Shown: positions 18,740-28,829, numbered from the stretch's first letter. The stretch: DNA of 64,000 bases from Pseudomonas lundensis (GCF_002269125.1 NZ_NQKI01000011.1:1-64000); one strand, 5' to 3'. Notes: generated by a model not told the origin, from the sequence alone. Translations and numbers: made by a program.

Positions 18740-19636
18740 ATGACGGCTGTTTCAACCCCCTCGTACATCGGACGCTTCGCCCCTACTCCCAGCGGCCATT
18801 TGCACTTCGGCTCTCTGGTGGCGGCCCTTGCTTCTTATCTGGACGCCCGCTCGGTCGGTGGCCGCTGGCTGTTGCGCATGGAAGATCTTGATCCCCCGCG
18901 CGAGATGCCCGGCGCGCAGGCCGCGATTGTGGATGCGCTGGAGCGCTATGGCTTTGAGTGGGACGGGGAGTGGATCCGCCAGAGTGATCGACATGACGCC
19001 TACGCGCAGGTTGTGGATCGTTTGTTCAGTCAAGGCCTGGCCTATGCCTGTACCTGCTCGCGCAAACAGCTTGAAGGCTATAACGGGGTCTATCCCGGGT
19101 TTTGCCGCAACGCCGGTCACGCCATGGAAAACGCCGCCATACGCGTGCGGGTGCCCGAGCTGGAATACACCTTCACTGACCGTGTTCAGGGCGAGTACCG
19201 GCAGCACCTGGGCCGCGACGTAGGGGATTTCATCATCCGGCGCCGGGACGGGCTCTACGCCTATCAGTTGGCTGTGGTTCTCGATGATGCCGCCCAGGGT
19301 GTAACTGATATCGTGCGCGGCGCCGATTTGCTGGACTCCACGCCGCGCCAGCTTTACTTGCAAGAGTTACTGGGCCTGTCGCAACTGCGCTACTTACATG
19401 TGCCTCTGATCGTGCAGCCCGATGGCCATAAACTCGGCAAATCCTATCGTTCGCCACCGCTGACGCCCGAACAAGCCACGCCTTTGCTACTACGCGCCCT
19501 GCGCACGCTGGGCCAACCGACTGACGACAGCCTTGAACACGCGAGTCCGCGCGAGGTTCTAGACTGGGGAATAGCGCACTGGGACGCCGGGCTGATACCG
19601 CGCGTGCACACGCTGCAAGAAGCGCATTTACGCTGA
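18740..19636 (+). CDS. gluQ: Glutamyl-Q tRNA(Asp) synthetase
   Basis: GluQRS attaches glutamate to queuosine in the anticodon of tRNA(Asp). It is a truncated GluRS paralogue without the anticodon-binding domain (298 residues). The HIGH-like motif is in APTPSGHLHFGSL (about 13-25) and the KMSKS-like motif is KLGKS (about 234). A zinc site is suggested by CTCSRKQL and the following Tyr/Cys. The dksA-gluQ pairing is conserved across gammaproteobacteria. Confidence 0.93.
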   Translation: MTAVSTPSYIGRFAPTPSGHLHFGSLVAALASYLDARSVGGRWLLRMEDLDPPREMPGAQAAIVDALERYGFEWDGEWIRQSDRHDAYAQVVDRLFSQGLAYACTCSRKQLEGYNGVYPGFCRNAGHAMENAAIRVRVPELEYTFTDRVQGEYRQHLGRDVGDFIIRRRDGLYAYQLAVVLDDAAQGVTDIVRGADLLDSTPRQLYLQELLGLSQLRYLHVPLIVQPDGHKLGKSYRSPPLTPEQATPLLLRALRTLGQPTDDSLEHASPREVLDWGIAHWDAGLIPRVHTLQEAHLR

Positions 19637-19715
19637 CAGCCCTTGCAGGTTGCCAGCCATCCGTTACCATCGCCGCACGTTTTTTGGGGCATGCGGCCCA
19701 TAAAGTGAGGGCGGG

Positions 19716-19892
19716 ATGTACATCTATCGATTGGTCCTGTTGCTGGTTGTCGGGATCTACCTGTTTTCCCCCGCCATCATGGATTGGTGGATCAACGCGA
19801 CGGGCGCCTGGTACCGGCCTTATCTGCTCTGGCTGATTCTGATCGTGGTGACCTTTATTCTTCAGAGCCAAAAAGATGCCGATGAGCTTTAG
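19716..19892 (+). CDS. cbrX: Small membrane protein CbrX upstream of cbrA
   Basis: A 58-codon frame with GAGGGCGGG just before the ATG encodes a small protein with two hydrophobic segments (about 4-24 and 37-52) and a hydrophilic end (QSQKDADEL). Its stop lies 17 bases inside cbrA, so cbrA translation is likely coupled to it. A small coupled gene at this position has been named cbrX in P. putida (from memory). Its protein function is not known; it could mainly serve translation of cbrA. Confidence 0.8.
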   Translation: MYIYRLVLLLVVGIYLFSPAIMDWWINATGAWYRPYLLWLILIVVTFILQSQKDADEL

Positions 19893-22830
19893 CCTGACCC
19901 AGATGGTGCTCGTCAGCGCCGCTTACCTGTTGGTGCTGTTTGGTGTGGCGTGGATCAGCGAACGGGGCATGATCCCGCGTGCGATCATCCGTCACCCGCT
20001 GACCTACACCCTGTCACTGGGCGTTTACGCCAGCGCATGGGCCTTTTACGGCACCGTTGGCCTGGCCTACGAATACGGCTACGGTTTTCTCTCCAGTTAC
20101 CTCGGGGTTTCGGGAGCCTTTCTACTGGCCCCGGTGCTGCTTTACCCGATCCTGAAGATCACTCGCACCTACCAGCTTTCTTCCCTTGCCGACTTGTTTG
20201 CGTTTCGCTTCCGCAGCACGTGGGCGGGCGCCTTGACCACGATCTTCATGCTGATCGGCGTGTTACCGCTGCTGGCCTTGCAGATCCAGGCCGTGGCGGA
20301 CTCCATCAGCATTCTCACCCGCGAGCCCGTGCAACACCGTGTGGCCCTCAGCTTCTGCGCCATGATCACGCTGTTCACCATTTTCTTTGGCTCACGGCAT
20401 ATTGCGACCCGCGAGAAACATGAAGGACTGGTGTTCGCCATTGCCTTCGAATCCGTGATCAAGCTGGCCGCTATTGGTGGCGTGGGCCTTTACGCGCTGT
20501 ACGGCGTCTTCGACGGGCCGCAACAGCTCGAAGTGTGGTTGCAACAAAATCAGACGGCGCTTGCCTCGTTGCACACACCGCTTCAAGAAGGGCCGTGGCG
20601 CACATTATTACTGGTGTTTTTTGCCTCAGCCATCGTGATGCCGCACATGTATCACATGACCTTCACTGAAAACCTCAACCCGCGGGCTCTGGTCAGCGCC
20701 AGTTGGGGCCTGCCGCTGTTCTTGCTGCTGATGAGCCTCGCTGTGCCGCTGATTCTGTGGGCCGGGCTTAAACTTGGCGCCACCACCAACCCGGAATACT
20801 TCACGCTCGGAATCGGGATCGCGGCCAACAGTAAGTCCCTGGCCTTGCTGGCGTATATCGGTGGGCTGTCGGCGTCTAGCGGGCTCATCATCGTGACCAC
20901 GCTGGCACTGTCAGGCATGGCCTTGAACCATCTGGTATTGCCGCTTTATCAGCCACCGGCCGAAGGCAATATTTACCGCTGGCTGAAGTGGACCCGCCGC
21001 GCACTGATCGTTGCCATCATCATGGCCGGCTATGGCTTTTACCTGCTGCTGGGCGCCGAGCAGGATCTGGCTAACCTGGGCATCGTGGCGTTCGTGGCCA
21101 CGCTGCAATTTCTGCCGGGCGTGCTCTCCGTGCTGTACTGGCCTACCGCCAATCGCCGAGGCTTCATTGCCGGTTTGCTGGCCGGGATCGTGGTGTGGAT
21201 GATCAGCATGCTGTTTCCACTGATCGGCAACTTCCAGGGTTTCTACATCCCGTGGCTGGACATGATTTACGTGCTGGATGACACCAGTTGGCACATGGCA
21301 GCCATCGCGTCGCTGGCGGCCAACGTCCTGATGTTCACCCTGATTTCCCTGTTCACCAATGCCAGCACTGAAGAAGCCAGCGCTGCGGAAGCCTGCGCGG
21401 TGGACAATGTGCGTCGCCCGCAACGACGTGAACTGCACGCCGCCTCACCGCAAGAGTTCGCCACGCAACTGGCCAAACCCTTGGGGGCCAAGGCCGCGCA
21501 AAAGGAAGTCGAGCAAGCCTTGCGCGACCTCTACCTGCCCTTCGATGAACGCCGACCATACGCCCTGCGCCGCCTGCGCGATCGCATCGAAGCCAACCTC
21601 TCGGGCCTGATGGGCCCCAGTGTCGCCCAAGACATGGTTGAAACCTTTTTGCCCTACAAGTCTGGTGGCGAAAACTACGTCACCGAAGACATCCACTTCA
21701 TCGAAAGCCGGCTTGAGGACTACCACTCCCGCCTGACGGGGCTGGCAGCCGAACTTGATGCCCTGCGACGCTACCACCGCCAGACCCTGCAGGAACTTCC
21801 CATGGGCGTGTGCTCACTGGCCAAGGATCAAGAGATCCTGATGTGGAACAAAGCCATGGAAGAATTGACAGGCATCCCGGCGCAACGGGTCGTGGGCTCA
21901 CGCCTCAACACCCTGGGTGATCCGTGGCGCCAGCTGTTGCAAGGGTTTATCGAGCTGCCGGATGAACATTTGCACAAACAGCATCTGGCCCTGGACGGTC
22001 AGACGCGCTGGTTGAACCTGCACAAGGCCGCCATTGATGAGCCCTTGGCGCCCGGCAACAGTGGCCTCGTGCTGCTGGTGGAAGACCTGACCGAAACCCA
22101 GATGCTCGAAGACAAACTGGTCCACTCCGAGCGACTGGCCAGCATCGGTCGTCTTGCCGCTGGCGTGGCTCATGAGATCGGCAACCCGGTGACCGGCATT
22201 GCGTGTCTGGCGCAAAACCTGCGCGAAGAACGCGAAGACGACAGCGAGCTGACGGAAATCAGCAGCCAAATTCTCGAACAGACCAAACGCATCTCGCGCA
22301 TCGTGCAGTCCTTGATGAGTTTTGCCCACGCGGGCAGCCATCAACACAATGACGAACCTGTCTGTCTGGCCGAAGTCGCACAGGATGCCATCGGTCTGTT
22401 GGCCCTCAACCGTCGCAACTTTGAAGTGCAGTTTTATAACCTGTGCGACCCCGATCATTGGGTCGACGGTGATCCGCAGCGGCTGGCGCAAGTACTGATC
22501 AATTTGCTGTCCAACGCCCGTGACGCCTGCCCGGCCGGGAGTGCAGTACGGGTCAAGACGGAAGCCAGCGAGCACACCGTCGACTTGATCGTCGAGGACG
22601 AAGGCTCAGGTATTCCGAAGAACATCATGGACCGCCTGTTCGAACCTTTCTTCACCACCAAGGACCCCGGCGAAGGCACCGGTCTGGGCCTTGCACTGGT
22701 CTATTCCATCGTTGAAGAGCATTATGGACAAATCACCATCGACAGCCCGGCTGACATTCAAAGCCAGCGCGGAACCCGTATCCGGGTGACACTACCACGC
22801 CATGTCGAAGCGACGTCCGCTGTGAACTGA
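19876..22830 (+). CDS. cbrA: Sensor histidine kinase CbrA
   Basis: CbrA with CbrB controls use of amino acids and other carbon sources and catabolite repression through CrcZ. The N-terminal half (about 1-500) is a multi-pass sodium:solute symporter-like domain (SSF). It is followed by a linker/STAC-like region, a PAS domain (about 640-740), a HisKA domain with phospho-acceptor His766 in [10 protein letters not shown], and HATPase_c with [10 protein letters not shown] and the GTGLGL box. Length 984 is normal. It overlaps cbrX by 17 bases. MPMSF and MSF two codons later are both possible starts. Confidence 0.95.
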   Translation: MPMSFSLTQMVLVSAAYLLVLFGVAWISERGMIPRAIIRHPLTYTLSLGVYASAWAFYGTVGLAYEYGYGFLSSYLGVSGAFLLAPVLLYPILKITRTYQLSSLADLFAFRFRSTWAGALTTIFMLIGVLPLLALQIQAVADSISILTREPVQHRVALSFCAMITLFTIFFGSRHIATREKHEGLVFAIAFESVIKLAAIGGVGLYALYGVFDGPQQLEVWLQQNQTALASLHTPLQEGPWRTLLLVFFASAIVMPHMYHMTFTENLNPRALVSASWGLPLFLLLMSLAVPLILWAGLKLGATTNPEYFTLGIGIAANSKSLALLAYIGGLSASSGLIIVTTLALSGMALNHLVLPLYQPPAEGNIYRWLKWTRRALIVAIIMAGYGFYLLLGAEQDLANLGIVAFVATLQFLPGVLSVLYWPTANRRGFIAGLLAGIVVWMISMLFPLIGNFQGFYIPWLDMIYVLDDTSWHMAAIASLAANVLMFTLISLFTNASTEEASAAEACAVDNVRRPQRRELHAASPQEFATQLAKPLGAKAAQKEVEQALRDLYLPFDERRPYALRRLRDRIEANLSGLMGPSVAQDMVETFLPYKSGGENYVTEDIHFIESRLEDYHSRLTGLAAELDALRRYHRQTLQELPMGVCSLAKDQEILMWNKAMEELTGIPAQRVVGSRLNTLGDPWRQLLQGFIELPDEHLHKQHLALDGQTRWLNLHKAAIDEPLAPGNSGLVLLVEDLTETQMLEDKLVHSERLASIGRLAAGVAHEIGNPVTGIACLAQNLREEREDDSELTEISSQILEQTKRISRIVQSLMSFAHAGSHQHNDEPVCLAEVAQDAIGLLALNRRNFEVQFYNLCDPDHWVDGDPQRLAQVLINLLSNARDACPAGSAVRVKTEASEHTVDLIVEDEGSGIPKNIMDRLFEPFFTTKDPGEGTGLGLALVYSIVEEHYGQITIDSPADIQSQRGTRIRVTLPRHVEATSAVN

Positions 22831-22852
22831 GACCGTCGAGAGAACCGAATCA

Positions 22853-24286
22853 ATGCCGCATATTTTGATCGTCGAAGACGAAACCATCATCCGCTCCGCG
22901 TTGCGCCGCTTGCTGGAGCGTAATCAGTACCAGGTCAGCGAAGCGGGCTCGGTGCAGGAAGCGCAAGAGCGTTTCAGCATTCCCTCGTTCGACCTGATTG
23001 TCAGCGACCTGCGCCTGCCAGGTGCTCCGGGCACCGAGCTGATCAAGCTCGGAGAAGGCAAACCGGTGCTGATCATGACCAGTTACGCCAGCCTGCGCTC
23101 GGCCGTCGACTCGATGAAAATGGGCGCGGTCGATTACATCGCCAAACCCTTCGATCACGACGAAATGCTGCAAGCCGTCGCGCGCATTTTGCGTGATCGT
23201 CAGAACGCCGAAAGCCAATCTGCCGAACGCCCGGCCAAAGCTGCCGCTGCCGACAAAAATGCTGTGGATAACAGCAACGGCGAAATCGGCATCATTGGCT
23301 CCTGCCCGCCCATGCAAGATCTGTACAGCAAGATCCGCAAAGTGGCGCCCACGGACTCCAACGTACTGATTCAAGGTGAATCGGGTACGGGTAAAGAACT
23401 GGTCGCCCGTGCCCTGCATAATTTGTCCAAACGCGCCAAGGCACCGATGATCTCGGTTAACTGTGCGGCGATTCCTGAATCTCTCATCGAGTCGGAACTG
23501 TTCGGCCACGAAAAAGGTGCCTTCACTGGCGCCAGCGCGGGCCGGGCCGGTTTGGTCGAGGCCGCGGATGGCGGCACCCTGTTCCTCGACGAAATCGGTG
23601 AGCTCCCCCTCGAAGCTCAGGCGCGTTTGCTGCGCGTGCTTCAGGAAGGCGAAATCCGCCGCGTTGGCTCAGTGCAATCGCAAAAGGTCGATGTGCGCCT
23701 GATTGCCGCGACTCACCGCGACCTTAAAAGCCTCGCCAAGATCGGCCAGTTCCGCGAAGACTTGTACTACCGCCTGCACGTGATTGCACTTAAGTTGCCC
23801 GCGCTGCGAGAGCGCGGCGCAGACGTCAACGAAATTGCCCACGCGTTCCTGGCCCGCCAAAGCGCTCGCGCGGGCCGCACAGACCTGAGATTTGGGCCGG
23901 ATGCTGAACAAGCCATTCGACATTATTCCTGGCCAGGTAACGTGCGTGAACTGGAAAACGCCGTAGAGCGTGCGGTGATTCTGTGTGAGAGCCCGGAGAT
24001 TTCCGCCGACTTGCTGGGCATCGATATCGAACTGGGTGATCTACAAGACGACGATTTTATGGGGCTTGCCCCACAACAGGGCATCAGCAGCGGTAACACC
24101 AGCCTGGATCCGACAGAAGATTTGTCGCTGGAAGACTATTTCCAGCACTTCGTGCTTGAGCACCAGGACCACATGACTGAAACCGAGCTGGCTCGCAAAC
24201 TGGGTGTCAGCCGCAAGTGCCTATGGGAACGCCGCCAGCGCCTGGGTATCCCTCGCAGAAAAACAGGGGTTGCGAGTGAGGGGTAA
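22853..24286 (+). CDS. cbrB: Sigma-54-dependent response regulator CbrB
   Basis: An NtrC-type activator: receiver domain (about 1-120, phospho-acceptor Asp52), AAA+ domain with Walker A GESGTGKE (175-182) and the sigma-54 contact loop GAFTGA (222-227), and a C-terminal Fis-type helix-turn-helix ([19 protein letters not shown]). Phosphorylated CbrB activates crcZ, whose binding site and sigma-54 promoter follow directly. The gene starts 22 bases after cbrA and ends before a strong terminator. Confidence 0.97.
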   Translation: MPHILIVEDETIIRSALRRLLERNQYQVSEAGSVQEAQERFSIPSFDLIVSDLRLPGAPGTELIKLGEGKPVLIMTSYASLRSAVDSMKMGAVDYIAKPFDHDEMLQAVARILRDRQNAESQSAERPAKAAAADKNAVDNSNGEIGIIGSCPPMQDLYSKIRKVAPTDSNVLIQGESGTGKELVARALHNLSKRAKAPMISVNCAAIPESLIESELFGHEKGAFTGASAGRAGLVEAADGGTLFLDEIGELPLEAQARLLRVLQEGEIRRVGSVQSQKVDVRLIAATHRDLKSLAKIGQFREDLYYRLHVIALKLPALRERGADVNEIAHAFLARQSARAGRTDLRFGPDAEQAIRHYSWPGNVRELENAVERAVILCESPEISADLLGIDIELGDLQDDDFMGLAPQQGISSGNTSLDPTEDLSLEDYFQHFVLEHQDHMTETELARKLGVSRKCLWERRQRLGIPRRKTGVASEG

Positions 24287-24319
24287 CGCTTCAGGTAACA
24301 CTGAAGCTTGTGAAAAAAC

Positions 24320-24345
24320 TGTTACCTCTCGCTAAACACGTAACA
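24320..24345 (+). promoter_or_regulatory. CbrB binding site (UAS) of crcZ
   Basis: TGTTAC (24320-24325), 14 bases, then GTAACA (24340-24345) is a perfect inverted pair. It agrees with the TGTTAC-N12-15-GTAACA pattern that I recall as the CbrB target. Extra half-sites GTAACG at 24283 and GTAACA at 24295 lie just upstream. The site is about 100 bases before the sigma-54 promoter, the usual enhancer distance. Confidence 0.8.
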
Positions 24346-24346
24346 A

Positions 24347-24385
24347 AAGCCGGGTCTTACGGTAACGAAGGCCCGGCTTTTTTTT
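24347..24385 (+). terminator. cbrB terminator
   Basis: AAGCCGGG (24347-24354) and CCCGGCTT (24372-24379) pair and are followed by a run of eight T. The terminator lies between the CbrB binding site and the crcZ promoter, so cbrB transcripts should not run into crcZ. Confidence 0.88.
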
Positions 24386-24443
24386 GGCCTTAAACTCGTC
24401 AAACCTGTGAAATAGCCCGTTTTTATTGGGCCTGACAAAAGTT

Positions 24444-24457
24444 GGCACGACACCTGC
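24444..24457 (+). promoter_or_regulatory. Sigma-54 promoter of crcZ
   Basis: TTGGCACG-acac-CTGCTA contains GG (24444-24445) and GC (24456-24457) separated by ten bases, the -24/-12 signature. The start of transcription should be about 12 bases on, near 24469. Confidence 0.9.
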
Positions 24458-24468
24458 TATATGTATTC

Positions 24469-24834
24469 GTACAAGAACAATAAGAATCACAGCAACACAC
24501 AATAAAAATAAGACGTATCGGCTCACGCATAACAAAAACAACACGGCGGAGGCGCAGCTAACTGATTCTTTTGGAGAGGTGTTGTCATTGGGGCTTGCCC
24601 CACGACTAGGCAGAGAACAACAAAAACTGCACTTAAAGCAGAGCCTGAACTAGTTGGATCACTGATCACATCAACACAGCGACCAAAGCAATCCGTTTGC
24701 TCTTATCTCCCGATTGGGAGGGTTACACCGGCAAAACCGGGTAACCAGGGCGATTAACAAAAACAAGAAGCCCGCAACCAATAATAAAAATAGAGCACGC
24801 AACTAATTCTGGGGGAGCTTCGGCTCCCCTTGTG
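24469..24834 (+). ncRNA. crcZ: CrcZ regulatory RNA
   Basis: CrcZ sequesters the Hfq-Crc repressor complex through several A-rich motifs and so relieves catabolite repression. Between cbrB and pcnB, its usual place, the sequence carries at least six A-rich motifs of the AAnAAnAA kind: near 24473 (AACAATAAGAA), 24500 (CAATAAAAATAA), 24531 (AACAAAAACAAC), 24616 (AACAACAAAAAC), 24754 (AACAAAAACAAG) and 24778 (CAATAATAAAAAT). It ends at a GGGGAGC hairpin. No convincing protein frame is present. Both ends are inferred; the length, about 366 nt, is a little under the roughly 400 nt known elsewhere. Confidence 0.9.
24812..24829 (+). terminator. crcZ 3' hairpin
   Basis: GGGGAGC and GCTCCCC enclose a TTCG tetraloop, a very stable stem. 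The tail TTGTGGTT is only partly T-rich, but the place and stability fit the crcZ terminator. Confidence 0.7.
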
Positions 24835-24947
24835 GTTCCTGCGATTCAATAAAATCCTTTAACCTCTCTAGCCCGGTATTCTTGCGCAGGTTCAGAGCGC
24901 CATGGGCAATCGACAGGTCAAGCGTCCTACACCATCCCCTGACTAAA

Positions 24948-24956
24948 TGCTAGAAT
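24948..24956 (+). promoter_or_regulatory. Extended -10 promoter candidate of pcnB
   Basis: TGCTAGAAT is an extended -10 element (TGn plus TAGAAT) about 60 bases before pcnB. No good -35 is visible, which such promoters tolerate. Confidence 0.45.
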
Positions 24957-25017
24957 CCCCGCCCATCATGCGGTCATTCTTCGTTTTGGCCGAACATTCC
25001 TTCAAACAGTGCATCCC

Positions 25018-26412
25018 ATGCTGAAGAAGCTGTTCCAGTCATTCCGTTCTCCCAAGCGTCGTACGCAACAACTGCGCAGCACCCCTGAAGTGCTCAACAG
25101 CAGCCAACATTCGCTGCAACGTGCCCAGTTCAGCCGTTACGCGGTCAACATTGTCGAGCGTCTGCAAAACGCCGGTTACCAGGCTTATCTGGTTGGCGGT
25201 TGCGTTCGTGACATGTTGCTCAACATCACCCCAAAAGACTTTGACGTCGCCACCAGCGCCACGCCTGAACAAGTGCGTGCGGAATTCCGTAATGCGCGCA
25301 TCATCGGCCGACGCTTCAAGTTGGTACACATCCACTTTGGTCGCGAGATCATTGAGGTCGCCACTTTCCGCGCTAATCACCCGCAAAATGACGAAGAGGA
25401 AGACAGCAACCAGTCCTCGCGTAACGAAAGCGGGCGCATTTTGCGCGACAACGTCTATGGCACGCTGGAAGAAGACGCCCAGCGTCGCGACTTCACGATC
25501 AATGCCCTGTATTACGATCCGGTCAGCGAGCGCATTCTCGACTACGCCAATGGTGTACACGACATCCGCAATCGCTTGCTGCGCCTGATCGGCGATCCGC
25601 AACAGCGCTATCAGGAAGACCCCGTCCGCATGCTGCGGGCCGTGCGTTTTGCCGCCAAGCTCGACTTCGGCATCGAGAAGCACACAGCGGCGCCGATCCG
25701 CGAACTGGCGCCAATGCTGCGTGAAATCCCGTCTGCGCGGCTGTTCGAAGAAGTGCTCAAGCTGTTCCTCTCGGGGAATGCTTCTGACACATTCGAAATG
25801 CTGGTTGACCTTGAGTTGTTCGATCCGCTGTTCCCGGCCAGCGCCGAAGCACTGGAACACAACCCAACGTACACCCATACCCTGATCAGCGAAGCCTTGC
25901 GCAACACAGACCTGCGGATCAAACAGGGGAAACCGGTGACCCCGGCGTTCCTGTTTGCTGCACTGCTGTGGCCGGCACTGCCCGCGCGGATTCTGCGCCT
26001 GCAAGACCAAGGTATGCCGCCTATCCCTGCCATGCAGGAAGCCGCGCACGAACTGATCAGCGAACAGTGCCAACGCATTGCCATTCCGAAACGCTTCACC
26101 CTGCCCATTCGCGAGATTTGGGACATGCAGGAGCGCTTGCCGCGTCGTAGCGGTAAACGCGCCGACATGCTGCTCGACAACCCGCGCTTCCGTGCCGGTT
26201 ACGACTTTTTGCTGTTGCGTGAAAGCGCAGGCGAACAGACGAACGGCCTGGGCGAGTGGTGGACGGAATATCAAGACGCCAACGACAGTGGCCGCCGCGA
26301 CATGATCCGCGACTTGAGCAACGCCAAGGAGGACGGCGCTGGCCCCGCGCCCCGCAAACGCCGTCGTACAGGCGCCAACAAACGTAAACGCAGCGCAGCT
26401 GCTGACGAGTAA
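25018..26412 (+). CDS. pcnB: Poly(A) polymerase I
   Basis: PcnB adds 3' A-tails to RNAs, promoting their decay by PNPase and other exonucleases. The nucleotidyltransferase core is seen as LVGGCVRDMLLN and DFDVATSA (about 60-85), followed by the RNA-binding domain with DPVRMLRAVRFAAKL and a basic C-terminal tail rich in Arg/Lys. I choose the ATG encoding MLKKLFQSF; a GTG three codons upstream is also possible, and neither has a strong ribosome site. The product is 464 residues. folK follows directly. Confidence 0.94.
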   Translation: MLKKLFQSFRSPKRRTQQLRSTPEVLNSSQHSLQRAQFSRYAVNIVERLQNAGYQAYLVGGCVRDMLLNITPKDFDVATSATPEQVRAEFRNARIIGRRFKLVHIHFGREIIEVATFRANHPQNDEEEDSNQSSRNESGRILRDNVYGTLEEDAQRRDFTINALYYDPVSERILDYANGVHDIRNRLLRLIGDPQQRYQEDPVRMLRAVRFAAKLDFGIEKHTAAPIRELAPMLREIPSARLFEEVLKLFLSGNASDTFEMLVDLELFDPLFPASAEALEHNPTYTHTLISEALRNTDLRIKQGKPVTPAFLFAALLWPALPARILRLQDQGMPPIPAMQEAAHELISEQCQRIAIPKRFTLPIREIWDMQERLPRRSGKRADMLLDNPRFRAGYDFLLLRESAGEQTNGLGEWWTEYQDANDSGRRDMIRDLSNAKEDGAGPAPRKRRRTGANKRKRSAAADE

Positions 26413-26415
26413 GTG

Positions 26416-26916
26416 ATGGACCGCGTCTACATTGGAATGGGCAGCAATCTGGCTGACCCGGCTGAACAACTGCGCAGCGCTGTCGAAGCGCTCGCGCACC
26501 TGCCCGACTCCCGCTGGGTCGGGGTGTCAGCCTTCTACCAAAGCGATTCGTTACTGCCGGGCCAACCGCGCTACACAAACGCTGTAGCCGCCATTGAGAC
26601 TGCGCTGGCGCCGCTTGAGCTGCTCGATACGCTGCAAGCCATCGAAAACGATCAGGGCCGCGAGCGCCTTGAACGTTGGGGCCCGCGTACGCTCGACCTC
26701 GACATCCTGTTGTTTGGCGAGCGTCTGATCGACGAGCCCCGCCTCAAGGTCCCGCATTACCACATGCAGGCCCGCCCTTTCGTACTGTATCCGCTCGCCG
26801 AGCTGGCCCCCGCATCGTTGGTGCTTGCCGATGGCCGCAGCCTGAAGCAGCTCTTGAACGACTGCCCGTATGTCGGTCTTGAGCGCCTGGTGCCCCCTGC
26901 TGAATCGAATCAATAA
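26416..26916 (+). CDS. folK: 6-hydroxymethyl-dihydropterin pyrophosphokinase
   Basis: HPPK transfers pyrophosphate from ATP to 6-hydroxymethyl-7,8-dihydropterin in folate synthesis; its product is the substrate of FolP, encoded at about 50 kb in this window. The signature is RWGPRTLDLDILLFG (about 93-107), and the N-terminus YIGMGSNLADP is typical. The gene begins three bases after the pcnB stop, with a GTG abutting that stop as the alternative start. Length is 166 residues. Confidence 0.93.
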   Translation: MDRVYIGMGSNLADPAEQLRSAVEALAHLPDSRWVGVSAFYQSDSLLPGQPRYTNAVAAIETALAPLELLDTLQAIENDQGRERLERWGPRTLDLDILLFGERLIDEPRLKVPHYHMQARPFVLYPLAELAPASLVLADGRSLKQLLNDCPYVGLERLVPPAESNQ

Positions 26917-26948
26917 CTGCGGTAACACACCCGCGGTAACACCTCTAA

Positions 26949-26977
26949 TTGACTTCCCGTGTCCTCGTCACGACTAT
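26949..26977 (+). promoter_or_regulatory. Candidate promoter of panBC
   Basis: TTGACT (26949-26954) and GACTAT (26972-26977) are 17 bases apart. Just upstream GTAACA occurs twice in direct orientation (26922 and 26936), the same hexamer as the CbrB half-site at crcZ. The leader to panB is about 135 bases. Confidence 0.45.
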
Positions 26978-27120
26978 AGGCATCCCGCTGCCGCCTACCC
27001 GGCGGCGCCCTGTGAAAAGCCGGCATTCAAAGCACCGCTATAAAGGTGCGCCTGCTTATAACGATGAATCACGCGCGTTGCTCGCAGTGGTTATCGCACT
27101 GCCTGACGAGGATCCTTTTC

Positions 27121-27921
27121 ATGCCAGCTATCACCCTGACCACCCTGCAAAGCCTTAAGCAAAAAGGTGAAAAAATCACCATGCTGACGTGCTATGACGC
27201 CACCTTCGCGCACGCCTGTAATCAGGCTGGCGTTGAGGTGTTACTGGTGGGCGACTCCCTGGGCATGGTCTTGCAAGGGCATGACAGCACACTGCCAGTT
27301 ACCAATGATGAGATGGCGTACCACGTGGCCTGTGTCAAACGTGGCAACCAGGACGCCCTGATTCTCGCTGACATGCCGTTCATGGCGAACGCGACCCTTG
27401 AACAAAGCTTGAACAACAGCGCCCAACTGATGAAAGCGGGTGCGCACATGGTTAAGGTCGAAGGCGCTGTCTGGTTGGCCGAATCCATTCGCCTGATGAC
27501 CGAGCGCGGTATTCCGGTGTGCGCGCACATGGGCCTGACGCCGCAAACAGTCAACGTATTGGGCGGTTACAAGGTTCAGGGCCGCAATGAAAACCAGGCG
27601 CGCCAGATGCGCGCTGATGCGATCGCCCTTGAGCAAGCGGGCGCCGCCATGCTGCTGCTTGAGTGCGTGCCAAGTGAACTGGCGAAAGAAATCACCCACG
27701 CCGTGAAGATCCCGGTTATCGGGATTGGCGCTGGCAGCGACACAGACGGTCAAGTGCTGGTACTGCATGACATGCTCGGCCTGTCCCTCACCGGACGCGT
27801 GCCCAAATTCGTGAAGAACTTCATGACAGGGCAACCGGACATCCAATCGGCACTCAGCACTTACGTCACTGAAGTCAAAGCCGTCAGCTTTCCTGGCCCT
27901 GAACACGGATTCTCCGCATGA
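27121..27921 (+). CDS. panB: Ketopantoate hydroxymethyltransferase
   Basis: PanB makes ketopantoate from 2-ketoisovalerate and methylene-tetrahydrofolate, the first step to pantothenate and CoA. Characteristic stretches are [30 protein letters not shown] (Mg and substrate site) and [16 protein letters not shown] start at [10 protein letters not shown], with GAGGA upstream, giving 266 residues; 25 further upstream codons are open but unlike the family. The end overlaps panC by four bases (ATGA). Confidence 0.96.
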   Translation: MPAITLTTLQSLKQKGEKITMLTCYDATFAHACNQAGVEVLLVGDSLGMVLQGHDSTLPVTNDEMAYHVACVKRGNQDALILADMPFMANATLEQSLNNSAQLMKAGAHMVKVEGAVWLAESIRLMTERGIPVCAHMGLTPQTVNVLGGYKVQGRNENQARQMRADAIALEQAGAAMLLLECVPSELAKEITHAVKIPVIGIGAGSDTDGQVLVLHDMLGLSLTGRVPKFVKNFMTGQPDIQSALSTYVTEVKAVSFPGPEHGFSA

Positions 27922-28778
27922 ACACTGTTAAAACCGTCCGCGAGCTGCGTGCAGCCGTCGCCCGCGCACGCAGCGAAGGCAAGCAAGTCGGCCTGGTACC
28001 GACCATGGGCAACCTGCACAGCGGCCACGCGGCACTGGTGACCAAGGCAGCGCAACAAGTCGATTTCGTGGTCGCGAGTATCTTCGTCAACCCGTTGCAA
28101 TTCGGTGCCAACGAAGACCTGGACACCTACCCGCGCACGCTCGCTGCCGATCAGGAAAAACTCCTGCAAGCGGGTTGCAACCTGCTATTTGCACCGACTG
28201 TTGAAGAAATGTACCCCAACGGCATGACGGGCCTGACCCGCGTAACCGCTGCCGCCCTGAGCAACGAACTGTGCGGCAGCCGTCGTCCGGGGCACTTCGA
28301 CGGCGTGACCACTGTGGTCAGCAAGCTGTTCAACATGGTTCAGCCCGACCTGGCGATCTTTGGCCAGAAGGACTATCAACAGCTGGCGGTCATCCGGGCG
28401 ATGGTTCATGACCTGAACATGCCCATTCAAATCATCGGTGAGCCCACGGTGCGCGCCGAAGACGGCCTGGCGCTGTCGTCGCGCAATGGCTACCTGAGTG
28501 AGGAACAACGCGCTCTGGCCCCGGCCCTGTATCGCCATCTGTGCGAAATGGCCAATACCATTCAGAACGGCGAACGCAACTATCCAGCCTTGTCGAGCCT
28601 GCATGCGGCTCAGCTGGAAGCACTCGGGTTGCGCGTGGACTACCTTGAGGTGCGTCACGCCCTGACGTTGCTGCCAGCGCACGCCAGTGATCGTGACCTG
28701 GTGATTCTGGTCGCTGCCTTCCTGGGCACCACCCGCCTGATCGACAACGTGCATTTGAACCTTAATACCGCACTGTAA
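27918..28778 (+). CDS. panC: Pantothenate synthetase
   Basis: PanC condenses pantoate and beta-alanine with ATP via pantoyl-adenylate. The HIGH-like motif is in [14 protein letters not shown] (about 28-41), and the KMSKS-like region is LSSRNGYLS (about 185-193). Length 286 is normal. It is coupled to panB by an ATGA overlap. The aspartate decarboxylase gene panD, which lies between panC and pgi in P. aeruginosa, is absent here, so beta-alanine must come from elsewhere. Confidence 0.96.
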   Translation: MNTVKTVRELRAAVARARSEGKQVGLVPTMGNLHSGHAALVTKAAQQVDFVVASIFVNPLQFGANEDLDTYPRTLAADQEKLLQAGCNLLFAPTVEEMYPNGMTGLTRVTAAALSNELCGSRRPGHFDGVTTVVSKLFNMVQPDLAIFGQKDYQQLAVIRAMVHDLNMPIQIIGEPTVRAEDGLALSSRNGYLSEEQRALAPALYRHLCEMANTIQNGERNYPALSSLHAAQLEALGLRVDYLEVRHALTLLPAHASDRDLVILVAAFLGTTRLIDNVHLNLNTAL

Positions 28779-28817
28779 GCCGCAGGCGCTCCCTGCGTTG
28801 CAAGCGCTACAAAACAC

Positions 28818-28829
28818 TGAAACGTTTCA
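28818..28829 (+). promoter_or_regulatory. Cra/FruR-like operator upstream of pgi
   Basis: TGAAACGTTTCA is a perfect 12-bp palindrome of the LacI-family type and nearly the ideal Cra (FruR) site. It lies about 205 bases before the pgi start, in a 256-base region without a gene. Control of glucose-6-phosphate isomerase by Cra would fit its role, but this is inference. Confidence 0.5.

Noticed and set aside
24426-24653. 75-codon frame inside the crcZ region
   Set aside because: It starts before the sigma-54 promoter, has no ribosome site and runs through the A-rich sRNA motifs.
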